The notes under the pieces were generated by a model. That model was not told where the DNA came from. It saw only the letters and a program-made list of their open reading frames with translations, and ran no database searches. Of a DNA stretch of 64,000 nucleotides, positions 26,100 through 34,075 are shown in pieces. The stretch is from Faeciplasma sp900553675 (lineage in GTDB: Bacteria > Bacillota > Clostridia > Oscillospirales > Ruminococcaceae). Every line of letters begins with the position of its first letter. Positions within the stretch are counted from its first letter, which is position 1. Both the position numbers and the translations under genes were made by a program. The stretch lies in contig CAUAFG010000015.1 of NCBI GenBank assembly GCA_958428235.1, forward strand, positions 10,930 through 74,929, given 5' to 3'.

Positions 26100-27272
26100 T
26101 TATTGATCTTCATGATCTACCTCTTTGTATTCAGGCAGCCCGCCAAAGACGCCGCTGACATACATTTTTTCGATATTTTGCGCGGAACGAGGCTGTTCTG
26201 AAGAGAACCTCTTTACATAGCTTCCATTCTCTCCCTGAAACTCTACGGAATATTCTTGGTCCGGACGAAGTATCGAATTACTAAGCAGGTTAGTAGAATG
26301 AGATACAAATAGAAGCTGTGCATGCTTAGATTTTTCCATGAAGTACCGCACCAGAAGATTTTCAAGTTCGTTATGGAAGCCGCTTGAAAATTCGTCAATT
26401 AGAAGCATTCCATCGTTCTCGATGACACTCATGAACGAGGGTAGAATACGAAGAAGGTTCTGATTGCCGAGGGATTCTTCGCTAAATGGAATTGGAACTT
26501 TAATACCATTCCGTTTGAAAAAAATATATTTCTCGCTTTCGTCGTTTCCAACGACGATTTTCACACGCCCACCTTCGCTAATATGCTCATATTCAATATT
26601 CTGCTCAAAGTTATATTCGTTAAAGAAGTCGTTGATTGACTGACAACCACTCTTATCCACATAACGAGCAACAGAAACTTCTGCGTCACCATAAGATATA
26701 ATCCTCTTGTCGAACATATTGATGTAGATAGATTTTTTCAGATAATCCATCCAGTTTTTCAGTACAGAGTTGGAGGCAAATTTTGTGTTAAAATAAAGTG
26801 TACGAAGGAACAGTGTATCTTTACCAACATCGGTTTCGTCGTAGTTTACGCCGTTTTCTTCTGCAATATAAGATTTTGCGGATAGTCCCATTCGTTCCAG
26901 CATAAGTTTATCGTCGATATACAGTTTCTCAGAAATCATAGATTTTTTGGTATCAACTTCAAAGGTGTAATGTATATTATTTTTGTCAATCAAAAAATCA
27001 TACGATAGCGAGTAACAAGGACGATTTCCGAACATACAGATAAAGTTCCATAAATTCAAATTCCGTTCTGAAAAAAGGAAATCCAAAAGAATTTTGATTC
27101 CAAGGATAATAGTCGATTTACCGGACGCATTTGCTCCAACAAAGATGCAGCCTTTCAGTACACCATTATCGGCAACATTCTGAGGAAGTATTGTATAGTT
27201 GGTTTTCGTAAGATCTATCGTTTCGGCATTTTTAAAGGACTTGAAGTTATCAAGTGTGATTTTAGTAAGCAT
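26100..27272 (-). CDS. AAA15-type ATPase, probable anti-phage system component
   Basis: 390 residues. It starts with ITLDNFKSFKNAETIDL and Walker A GANASGKST (46-54), has a long insert, then an ABC-like signature (EESLGNQNLLRILPS), Walker B GMLLIDEFSSGFH and the sensor FVSHSTNLL. This is the SMC-like AAA15/COG1106 layout seen in AbiLi/RloA and related defence ATPases. GGAGG precedes the ATG at 7 bases. It is followed by the TOPRIM-like gene and then the serine recombinase. Confidence 0.75.
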   Translation of the reverse strand: MLTKITLDNFKSFKNAETIDLTKTNYTILPQNVADNGVLKGCIFVGANASGKSTIILGIKILLDFLFSERNLNLWNFICMFGNRPCYSLSYDFLIDKNNIHYTFEVDTKKSMISEKLYIDDKLMLERMGLSAKSYIAEENGVNYDETDVGKDTLFLRTLYFNTKFASNSVLKNWMDYLKKSIYINMFDKRIISYGDAEVSVARYVDKSGCQSINDFFNEYNFEQNIEYEHISEGGRVKIVVGNDESEKYIFFKRNGIKVPIPFSEESLGNQNLLRILPSFMSVIENDGMLLIDEFSSGFHNELENLLVRYFMEKSKHAQLLFVSHSTNLLSNSILRPDQEYSVEFQGENGSYVKRFSSEQPRSAQNIEKMYVSGVFGGLPEYKEVDHEDQ

Positions 27273-27307
27273 ATCTTTTCCTCCATATTGATTACATTAC
27301 ATACGTT

Positions 27308-27336
27308 ATTATATCACATACTTTCATTTAGTGCAA
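27308..27336 (-). promoter_or_regulatory. Promoter of the ATPase/TOPRIM module
   Basis: Minus-strand TTGCAC, 17 bases, TATAAT, about 35 bases before the ATPase start. Confidence 0.6.
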
Positions 27337-27590
27337 GTATTTTTCGAGATAATATTTTGGAATCGAAATTTTTTTACATTAAATCTTGGTCAGCACGTTT
27401 TTTCCTTACATTCTCCCATGCGTTTGCATATGAAGCTACTGTTTATATTTTTCCGCCAAGCATCGATTCATTATGGATTTAATACGTTCCTATTCAGCAT
27501 AATGAAATGCGTGCATTGCTCTAAACAAAAGTCTAGTAACCTCTTTAGGAAACTATAGACATATAAGCTTTTTTCCAATCTACTTTCTTC
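27337..27590. other. Intergenic stretch, likely cassette boundary
   Basis: AT-rich, with no supported gene between the ATPase promoter and the 3' end of the MATE gene. A weak imperfect inverted repeat GTCTA...TAGAC lies at about 27530-27560. This is where one end of the recombinase cassette could lie; I could not find matching direct repeats by eye. Confidence 0.3.
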
Positions 27591-28925
27591 TCAATAATGA
27601 TAATCCTTCTGCCTGATAGCAAGAAATACCGCAGAAATCACCACCGCCATCGCTTCGGCGACTACAATCGAAATCCAGACGCCGTCGATTCCCCAAAGCA
27701 GAGGAAGGAGCATAACTGCGGCTGTCTGGAATACAAGTGTTCGCAGGAAGGATATCAGCGCAGAGGTTAAGCCGTCGTTCAGGGCGGTAAAGAAACCCGA
27801 ACTGAAAATGGCAAAGCCCATAAATATGAAGGACACTGCAAATATCCTGTATCCCGATACGGTCAGCGACAAAAGCTCTGCGTCATATCCGACGAAGATT
27901 TTTGAGAGTGGCAGAGCCGTTATTTCTGCTGCTAAAACCATGCTGATACCGAATATACCTATAATAATCAGGCTTTGGCGGAAAAGTCCTTTAGATTCCT
28001 TATAATTCTGCGCGCCGTTGTGATAGCTGATGACCGGAGCCACGCCGATGGAGTATCCTATAAAAGCCGCGGAGAAAATCATGCTTACATACATCATCAC
28101 GCCATAGGCGGCAACACCGTTTTCTCCGGCATATTTCAGAAGCTGTATATTATAGAGCATACCAACAACGCTCATTGAAACGTTGCTCATAAATTCCGAA
28201 GAACCGTTTGTACAGGCTTTCAGGATTGCCCTGCCGTCGAACTTCGTCTTGCCAAGGCGAAGAATACTGCTGTTCTTGCGGAAAAAGTAAATTAGCGGGA
28301 TGACTCCGCCGACAAACTGGCTCATAGCCGTTGCAATTGCCGCGCCAACGAGCTTGTATTCCTGAGGCAGGAGGATTACGAGGACGGCGTCGAGAACCAT
28401 GTTTGTAACTCCCGACAAAACAGTTACAGCAAGACCGAGCTGCGGTTTCTCAGCTGCCGGAAAGAAGCTCTGAAATAGCAGTTGAAGCACATAAAACGGC
28501 AGAGCGATAAGAATAACCCGGGCGTAAACAACGCAGTCTTCGAGCAGTTCCCCTTCCGCTCCGAGCAGAGCGGATATCGGTCGGATAAATGCTATGCCCA
28601 ATATCGCGAAAACAATTCCCAAGGCAAACGCAACATAGATAAAGAGTGAGAAGTATTCGTTTGCTTTTTCCTTGTCGCCCTCGCCGAAGGTTTTGGCGAC
28701 TATGGCTGTGCCGCCTGTTCCGAACATAAAGCCGACCGTCGCCAGAATCATCAGAAACGGCATTATCAGGTTGACTGCCGAAAAGGGTGTTTTTCCTGCA
28801 AAGTTTGATACGAAAAAGCCGTCAACCACGCCATAAATCGAGGTGAATATCATCATGGCGATGGACGGAATGGTAAAGCGTATAAGCTTACCATATGTAA
28901 AGTGATCTGAAAGTTGAATTTTCAT
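27591..28925 (-). CDS. MATE family efflux transporter
   Basis: 444 residues with 12 membrane segments. FTIPSIAMMIFTSIYGVVDG and FMFGTGGTAIVAKTFGEGDKEKA are typical of MATE transporters, which expel cationic drugs using Na+ or H+. The ATG at 28925 is used: the upstream part of the longer frame overlaps the MarR gene. It follows the MarR gene by 29 bases, so both come from the MarR-controlled promoter. Confidence 0.92.
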   Translation of the reverse strand: MKIQLSDHFTYGKLIRFTIPSIAMMIFTSIYGVVDGFFVSNFAGKTPFSAVNLIMPFLMILATVGFMFGTGGTAIVAKTFGEGDKEKANEYFSLFIYVAFALGIVFAILGIAFIRPISALLGAEGELLEDCVVYARVILIALPFYVLQLLFQSFFPAAEKPQLGLAVTVLSGVTNMVLDAVLVILLPQEYKLVGAAIATAMSQFVGGVIPLIYFFRKNSSILRLGKTKFDGRAILKACTNGSSEFMSNVSMSVVGMLYNIQLLKYAGENGVAAYGVMMYVSMIFSAAFIGYSIGVAPVISYHNGAQNYKESKGLFRQSLIIIGIFGISMVLAAEITALPLSKIFVGYDAELLSLTVSGYRIFAVSFIFMGFAIFSSGFFTALNDGLTSALISFLRTLVFQTAAVMLLPLLWGIDGVWISIVVAEAMAVVISAVFLAIRQKDYHY

Positions 28926-28954
28926 AGTATATCGTATGTCTCCAAATATCAATT

Positions 28955-29392
28955 CTAAAGATTTTTGACCTGTTCGCGGAAAGAATCTATATACTTTTCC
29001 ATGAACCCGATGTGGGCGTTGATTTCGCCCTCTGTCCAAGATGAAAACGCAGCGGCTTCGGCGTTAAACAGCCTTGCAACCGTTTTTTGAACATAGTCCT
29101 TGCCCAAATCGGTGAGGACTACTTTTTTTGCCCTGCCCGAGTGCTGCTCCAAAAAGATAACGCCCTCTTTTTCGAGATTGCGTATGGCAGAATTGACAGT
29201 CTGCTTGCTTATGCCGGATTGCTTATATATTTCACTCAGCAGGCAGTTTTCGCCGTTGTCGTAAATGGTATACAGCACGATTGACGCGCTGTCTGTAAGC
29301 CCTAATTTAAGTGACGCATTGTGATACAAGGCGTTTAGCTCGGCGTTGAGGTAGTTTATTCGGTGGATTCTTGCGCTGATTTTTTTGTCCAT
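28955..29392 (-). CDS. MarR family regulator of the MATE gene
   Basis: 145 residues. The winged helix reads CLLSEIYKQSGISKQTVNSAIRNLEKEGVI, then a wing (HSGRAKKVVLTDLG). The ATG at 29392 is preceded by GGAGG. Two palindromic sites lie at its promoter, one between -35 and -10 and one just after. It most likely represses itself and the MATE pump until a ligand binds. Confidence 0.88.
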   Translation of the reverse strand: MDKKISARIHRINYLNAELNALYHNASLKLGLTDSASIVLYTIYDNGENCLLSEIYKQSGISKQTVNSAIRNLEKEGVIFLEQHSGRAKKVVLTDLGKDYVQKTVARLFNAEAAAFSSWTEGEINAHIGFMEKYIDSFREQVKNL

Positions 29393-29406
29393 ATTGTGTC
29401 CTCCAT

Positions 29407-29461
29407 AAGTATGAAATCGTACTTGCTGATTGATTATAGTACGATTTCGTACTTTTGTCAA
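29407..29461 (-). promoter_or_regulatory. MarR/MATE promoter with two operators
   Basis: Minus-strand TTGACA (29461-29456), 17 bases, TATAAT (29438-29433): full consensus. The perfect palindrome AGTACGATTTCGTACT (29438-29453) fills the spacer and a near copy, AAGTATGAAATCGTACTT (29407-29424), follows. Confidence 0.8.
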
Positions 29462-29535
29462 GAGGGATGATAAAGTTTTCCGGTATTTTCATTTGAGATG
29501 GCTTAGTGTGAAATGTCGCTTTATCTTTTCATTCG

Positions 29536-29564
29536 TTGACAAAATACTTCTTTGGGAGTATAAT
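29536..29564 (+). promoter_or_regulatory. Consensus promoter of the DUF3990 pair
   Basis: TTGACA, 17 bases, TATAAT, a perfect sigma-A promoter. It lies about 75 bases from the divergent MarR promoter. The longer reading frame that starts here would begin inside the -35, which supports the start at 29593. Confidence 0.75.
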
Positions 29565-29592
29565 ATGTATGATGAATGGAGATGATATCACT

Positions 29593-30270
29593 ATGATTAA
29601 AAAGCTCTATTACGGTTCTTCAAATATCATTGAAAAGCCTATATTTGGGTATGGCAAACATTACAATGATTATGGACTCGGCTTTTATTGCACCGACAAC
29701 CTTGAGATGGCTAAGGAGTGGGCAGCAGGCAAAGAGCGGGACGGCTATGCCAACTGCTATGAATTAGAATGTGACGGTCTGCGGATTCTTGATTTGAATG
29801 AGCCGGAATACTCTATCCTGCACTGGCTTACAGTGCTGCTGCAAAACCGCGAATTCAATGTTCCGTCCGGTCTTGCATTGGAGGCAAAGGAATATCTCAT
29901 AGCCAATTTTGCCATCGATTACGAAAGCTGCGACGCAATTATCGGGTATCGCGCCGATGACAGCTATTTTTCTTTTGCACAGGATTTTATTAACGGCACG
30001 ATTTCTTACCGTCAGCTCAACAATGCCATGCATCTTGGCAAGCTTGGTCAGCAGTTTGTTCTTAAAAGTAAAACAGCGTTTGAGCGTATAAAATTCGTCG
30101 ACAGCGAGATTGTCAAAAGTGATGAATGGTACGCAAAAAAGCTGCGGCGCGACAAGGCTGCACGCAGCGAATATTTCAATGTTGAACGTAGCCGCCGTCA
30201 ACGCGGTGATTTATATATCACACAGATTATGGACGAGGAGATGAAGCCTGATGATCCGCGCTTACGATAA
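29593..30270 (+). CDS. DUF3990 protein, probable ADP-ribosyltransferase-fold toxin
   Basis: 225 residues. The N-terminus (KKLYYGSSNIIEKP, then LGFYCTDNLEMAKEWA) and the segment CDAIIGYRADDSYF match DUF3990, a family I place in the ADP-ribosyltransferase clan. In relatives the first motif is usually YHGS; here it is YYGS, so the usual His is Tyr. The start at 29593 has TGGAG 11 bases upstream. Its last 20 bases overlap the next gene, which encodes a DUF3791/HTH protein, in the manner of a toxin-antitoxin pair. The activity is inferred. Confidence 0.7.
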   Translation: MIKKLYYGSSNIIEKPIFGYGKHYNDYGLGFYCTDNLEMAKEWAAGKERDGYANCYELECDGLRILDLNEPEYSILHWLTVLLQNREFNVPSGLALEAKEYLIANFAIDYESCDAIIGYRADDSYFSFAQDFINGTISYRQLNNAMHLGKLGQQFVLKSKTAFERIKFVDSEIVKSDEWYAKKLRRDKAARSEYFNVERSRRQRGDLYITQIMDEEMKPDDPRLR

Positions 30271-30892
30271 GGTTTATCTTGGAGCAGCCCAGACAGCCCT
30301 TGGCTGTATGCTGGACTTCGCGGTGTATGATCTCAAATATGACATCTCTGAATTTTTCAATCTGTTCATCAAATCAGGGGTTGCGGAGCGCTTTGGATCC
30401 GGCGATTTCACCGTTATTGTTGGTATGTCGGGCGTGGAGCTTGCTTATGAGGTGCTTGAACAGTACGGCACTGAATACAATAGAGTCAAACCGAACTACA
30501 CATTCAACCGAAGTGAGGAATATTGGACGGGCTGGGCATTAGCATATTATCAGTGGGAGACATCCATGAGCTTTGCTGAGATTATACAGTATGTTCCCAT
30601 TGAGGATATTGTGGCTCTTTACTCGCCATATCATGAAATGGACATCCGACAGTTTGTTGATAAAATGAACGCCATGTACAAAGCTGTAAAACCGCAGACC
30701 AATCTTAAGCTTCTGCGAAAGAGAGCCGGTCTTAGTCAGCGCGAGCTTGCGGATATGTCCGGCATTCCGGTGCGCACCATCCAGCAATACGAGCAGCGGC
30801 AAAAGAACATCAACAAGGCTCAGACGGAATATGTTGTGATGCTGGCTAAGGTGCTGTGCTGTGAGGTTGAGGATTTGATTGAGAAGTGTTAG
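30251..30892 (+). CDS. DUF3791-like protein with C-terminal XRE helix-turn-helix
   Basis: 213 residues. The N-terminal part (ISEFFNLFIKSGVAERF and VELAYEVLEQYG) resembles DUF3791, the usual neighbour of DUF3990. The last 70 residues are a clear XRE DNA-binding domain (LKLLRKRAGLSQRELADMSGIPVRTIQQYEQ). It would neutralise the upstream protein and repress the shared promoter, as type II antitoxins do. GAGGAG precedes the ATG, which overlaps the upstream gene by 20 bases. Confidence 0.7.
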   Translation: MIRAYDKVYLGAAQTALGCMLDFAVYDLKYDISEFFNLFIKSGVAERFGSGDFTVIVGMSGVELAYEVLEQYGTEYNRVKPNYTFNRSEEYWTGWALAYYQWETSMSFAEIIQYVPIEDIVALYSPYHEMDIRQFVDKMNAMYKAVKPQTNLKLLRKRAGLSQRELADMSGIPVRTIQQYEQRQKNINKAQTEYVVMLAKVLCCEVEDLIEKC

Positions 30893-30998
30893 TGATTGTA
30901 TATTTCCCTTGAGCCTTATCTTTTACACACATAAAAATGCTTAATTAAGATACCCATATTCGATTCATTTGGCATCTTTCAGCATGAAATATGATCAA

Positions 30999-31043
30999 AA
31001 ATCGGGCGCAAAACCACGCAGTAAGTGATTTTGCGCCCGATTT
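30999..31043. terminator. Bidirectional terminator
   Basis: 15-base perfect inverted repeat (AAATCGGGCGCAAAA / TTTTGCGCCCGATTT), 15-base loop, between the DUF3791/HTH gene and the convergent aldehyde dehydrogenase gene. The A/T runs at the arms suit both directions. Confidence 0.7.
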
Positions 31044-31071
31044 AATGCATAAGTCTATTTCCGATCCACCG

Positions 31072-32451
31072 TCACCTAAGAAAAACCCGAACCATCTTCT
31101 CATAAAGCTTAGTATACGGCTGGTATCTCATGGGCAGGTCGATAATTGTCTTTTTGTCGACTATGCTCTTTTTATGGGAAAACGCGTCAAACCCTGCTCT
31201 GCCGTGATAAGCACCCATGCCGCTTTCGCCTACCCCGCCAAAGCCCATTTCGCTCGTTGCGAGGTGTATGAGGGTGTCGTTGATACATCCTCCGCCGAAT
31301 TGTATACAGTTTTTAACAAAGCTGATGTTCTTTTTGTCCGAGGAAAAGATATAAAGAGCGAGCGGCGAATCCATCGAATTGATTTTATCCGCAGCTTCTT
31401 TAAGGCTTTTATATTCGAGAATCGGAAGAACCGGTCCGAAGATTTCTTCCTGCATAACGGCGTCCTCCCAGCTGACGTTATCCATTATTGTCGGCTCAAT
31501 CTGAATGGTCTGCGGGATGGATTTGCCTCCGAGCACCGTCTTTTGTGGGTCAATCAACCCTGTTATGCGGTCATAATGCTTTTTTGAAATGATTTTGCCG
31601 TAGTTTTTGTTATCAAGAGGGTTTTCGCCGTACTGCTTATGAATCTGATGTGTCAATTCCTCGATTAAACGTCCCTTGACGCTTGGGTCGCAGTAAATAT
31701 AATCCGGAGCGACGCAGGTCTGACCGCAATTTACAAACTTTCCGAATACTATTCTTTTCGCTGCAAGCCTGATATCGGCGGATTTATCCACTATACATGG
31801 GCTTTTTCCGCCAAGCTCTAAGGTGATGGGTATAAGCCTTTCGGAAGCTTTTCTCATGACCTCTTTGCCAACCGTCTTGCTTCCCGTGAAGAAAATGTAG
31901 CTGAAGTCACAGTCCAGAAGGCGGGCATTTTCCTGCCGTCCGCCTTTGACTACAACGACATACTCCTTGGGAAAACAGTCGCTTATAAGCTTCTCCAAGA
32001 CATCCGATACCGCGGGCGAATACGCACTCGGCTTTACAATAGCTGTATTTCCTGCGGCAAGAGCGTCGGTCAATGGCTCGAGAGTCAGCAAAACAGGGTA
32101 ATTCCACGGACTCATAATAAGTACATTGCCATATGGAGATGGCTTGACAAAGCTCCTCGAAAGGGTCTGAGCAAGCGGGGTGTGAACCCTGTGCTCTTTT
32201 GCAAAGCTGCGCAAATGCCGCAGCATATATCCGATTTCGCTTTTTACAAGACCGATTTCACACATATAGCTTTCCTGACGGCTCTTTCCCAAATCTGAAT
32301 AAAGTGCATCGGCAAGGAGAGTCTCATTTTCATCAACTGCTTTAAGAAGCTTTTTAAGAGCTTCCCTTCTGTATGCTATCGGCAGGGTTTTGCCGGTAAG
32401 GAAAAACCTTCTTTGTCCGTCTAAAAGCTTCTGAATTTCAGTTTTTTCCAT
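31072..32451 (-). CDS. Aldehyde dehydrogenase family protein
   Basis: 459 residues, the short class 3 type. It shows SPWNYPVLLTLEPL, TGSKTVGKEV, catalytic Glu in LELGGKSPCIVD, catalytic Cys in FVNCGQTCVAPDY, and EEIFGPVLPIL. It oxidises an aldehyde with NAD(P). Its start overlaps the end of the alcohol dehydrogenase gene by 14 bases, so the pair would turn an alcohol into an acid or the reverse. Confidence 0.92.
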   Translation of the reverse strand: MEKTEIQKLLDGQRRFFLTGKTLPIAYRREALKKLLKAVDENETLLADALYSDLGKSRQESYMCEIGLVKSEIGYMLRHLRSFAKEHRVHTPLAQTLSRSFVKPSPYGNVLIMSPWNYPVLLTLEPLTDALAAGNTAIVKPSAYSPAVSDVLEKLISDCFPKEYVVVVKGGRQENARLLDCDFSYIFFTGSKTVGKEVMRKASERLIPITLELGGKSPCIVDKSADIRLAAKRIVFGKFVNCGQTCVAPDYIYCDPSVKGRLIEELTHQIHKQYGENPLDNKNYGKIISKKHYDRITGLIDPQKTVLGGKSIPQTIQIEPTIMDNVSWEDAVMQEEIFGPVLPILEYKSLKEAADKINSMDSPLALYIFSSDKKNISFVKNCIQFGGGCINDTLIHLATSEMGFGGVGESGMGAYHGRAGFDAFSHKKSIVDKKTIIDLPMRYQPYTKLYEKMVRVFLR

Positions 32452-33648
32452 TGGATTTCATCACCTTTCTGTAGATTAGTTCAAGCTCATGGGCATTCCA
32501 CAGCTTGGGTACGGGATAGAGCGGATTTGCTTCTTTTGCAGCGTACCGCGAAAGCTCCCCTATATCCTCCTCTTTGATTTCGGGGATATACCCCGGTATG
32601 CCATGCCTTATATTCATCTTTTCTATTGCGGAAATAAATGCCTCCGCCAGAGCCTCTGCACCTTGGCTATTATCTCCAAGACCTGCGCAGACGGCTAATA
32701 CCGCAAGCTTTTTGTGAACGCTTAAGCCGTACATCCTGAGAACGACGGGCAAAAGCGTTGCATTGGTTCTGCCGTGGGGAAGATTATATTTTCCGCTGAG
32801 ACTGTGGGAAACAGCGTGATATAGCCGACATAAGACCTTGTAAACGCTCTTCCCGCAAGGTGGGAAGCTCTGAGCATGGCTGCCTCCGCCTGAGAGCTTT
32901 CATGGCGGCAGGATTTGTCGAGATTCTCAAAAATCAGCCTGACCGCTTCTTTGGCGTCCGCCCTTGTGCCTTTAGTAGTCGAGCGACCTATGTAGGCTTC
33001 AACGGCATGGGTAAGTGCGTCTATGCCGGTTTCGGCTGCTATGGACGGCGGCAGGGTGTGTATCATTTCCGGCGCGAGAACGGCGTACCGCGGTATTAGA
33101 GGGAAGTCGTTTATCGCAAATTTATGCCTTGTTCCGGAATCTATCAAGACCGCCGCAAGAGTTGTTTCGCTGCCGGTTCCTGCGGTTGTTGGTATGGCTA
33201 TAAGCGTTGGTATGCGCTTTCTGACCTTTAGAATGCCTGCCATCCTGCGAAGCTCGATATTTGGCTTGACGGCTAAAATCCCCACTGCCTTTGACAGATC
33301 CATCGGCGAGCCGCCGCCTAAAGCGATAATTGAGTCGCAGCCCGCCGCTTTGTAAATCCCATATGCCTCTTTTGCAAGCTCTGTAGTGGGATTAGGGAAC
33401 GCACAGTCATAGAATGCAAAATCTATTCCTGCCTTTTCAAGACAGCCCTTTAAGCCTTCGGCTGCGCCCAGCTTTGAAAGGTTGCCGTCGGTTATGATAA
33501 ACGGCTTTTTCAGATTGGCTTTTTTTGCGATCAGCGGAACATCGGATATTCTGTCAACAATTTCGGGATTCCTGTACGGCAGAATCGGCAGCGCGATTCT
33601 CAATCCAATCTGGAATATCCGGCAATATATTTTGTAAAACGGATTCAT
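32438..33648 (-). pseudogene. Iron-containing alcohol dehydrogenase, single-base frameshift
   Basis: The first 275 or so codons, from the ATG at 33648, encode a normal Fe-ADH: IALGGGSPMDLSKA, PTTAGTGSETT, and metal ligands in AETGIDALTHAVEAYI. After RAFTRSYVGY the frame is lost near 32,818. The family sequence continues in another frame as HAVSHSLSGKYNLPHGRTNA, which keeps both metal-binding His, to the stop at 32438. One missing base, just after the codon for GY, explains it. It is either a recent mutation or a sequencing error. It is the first gene of the operon with the aldehyde dehydrogenase. Confidence 0.85.
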
Positions 33649-33708
33649 GCTTTTTGACCTTACCTTATATATATTTGAGACTTGCGTGCAAATATCTTAC
33701 AAGGCTTT

Positions 33709-33746
33709 ATTATAGCAAAAAGATGTTGATTTGTCAACATCTTTTT
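33709..33746 (-). promoter_or_regulatory. Promoter of the ADH/ALDH operon with palindromic operator
   Basis: Minus-strand TTGACA (33737-33732), 17 bases, TATAAT (33714-33709). The -35 lies inside a 13-base-arm palindrome (AAAAAGATGTTGA / TCAACATCTTTTT, loop of 4). The core TGTTGACAAATCAACA differs at two places from the site before the MarR gene at 21,090. Confidence 0.7.
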
Positions 33747-34000
33747 CATATATTTACTCTGTCATTGTCAATTTTGCATACTATAGAATTATAATTTTAG
33801 TTCATGTGTGAAAAAATGAAGCATATAGCAGTTTATTCTATAATTGAAGTAAACACAACCATAAGTTCACTGCCAGACGTACACGAAAACGTTTGAATTC
33901 ATTTACTCACTTTGAAGTGCATAAAAATTATTCTCATAATTTGTTGCATTTGTATTGACAAATTATCCTAAGTATTTTTCCAAAAATTATCCCCTACCCC
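33747..34000. other. Intergenic stretch between the ADH promoter and comEC
   Basis: No gene seen. A small palindrome AAACGTTT (33887-33894) in the context ACGAAAACGTTTGAA resembles a catabolite (CcpA/LacI-type) site with two mismatches; weak. Confidence 0.25.
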
Positions 34001-34029
34001 TTGAATTATGTCGAATAATATGCTACTAT
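34001..34029 (+). promoter_or_regulatory. Promoter of comEC
   Basis: TTGAAT, 17 bases, TACTAT, about 45 bases before the ATG. Confidence 0.5.
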
Positions 34030-34075
34030 AGTAGCGGTTTAAACCATAACATTTAAATTTTCAGGGGTTGAGTCT

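Noticed and set aside
32722..33648. The alcohol dehydrogenase frameshift as a programmed event
   Set aside because: No slippery run or stimulating structure is seen at 32,815-32,825, and the family does not use frameshifting.
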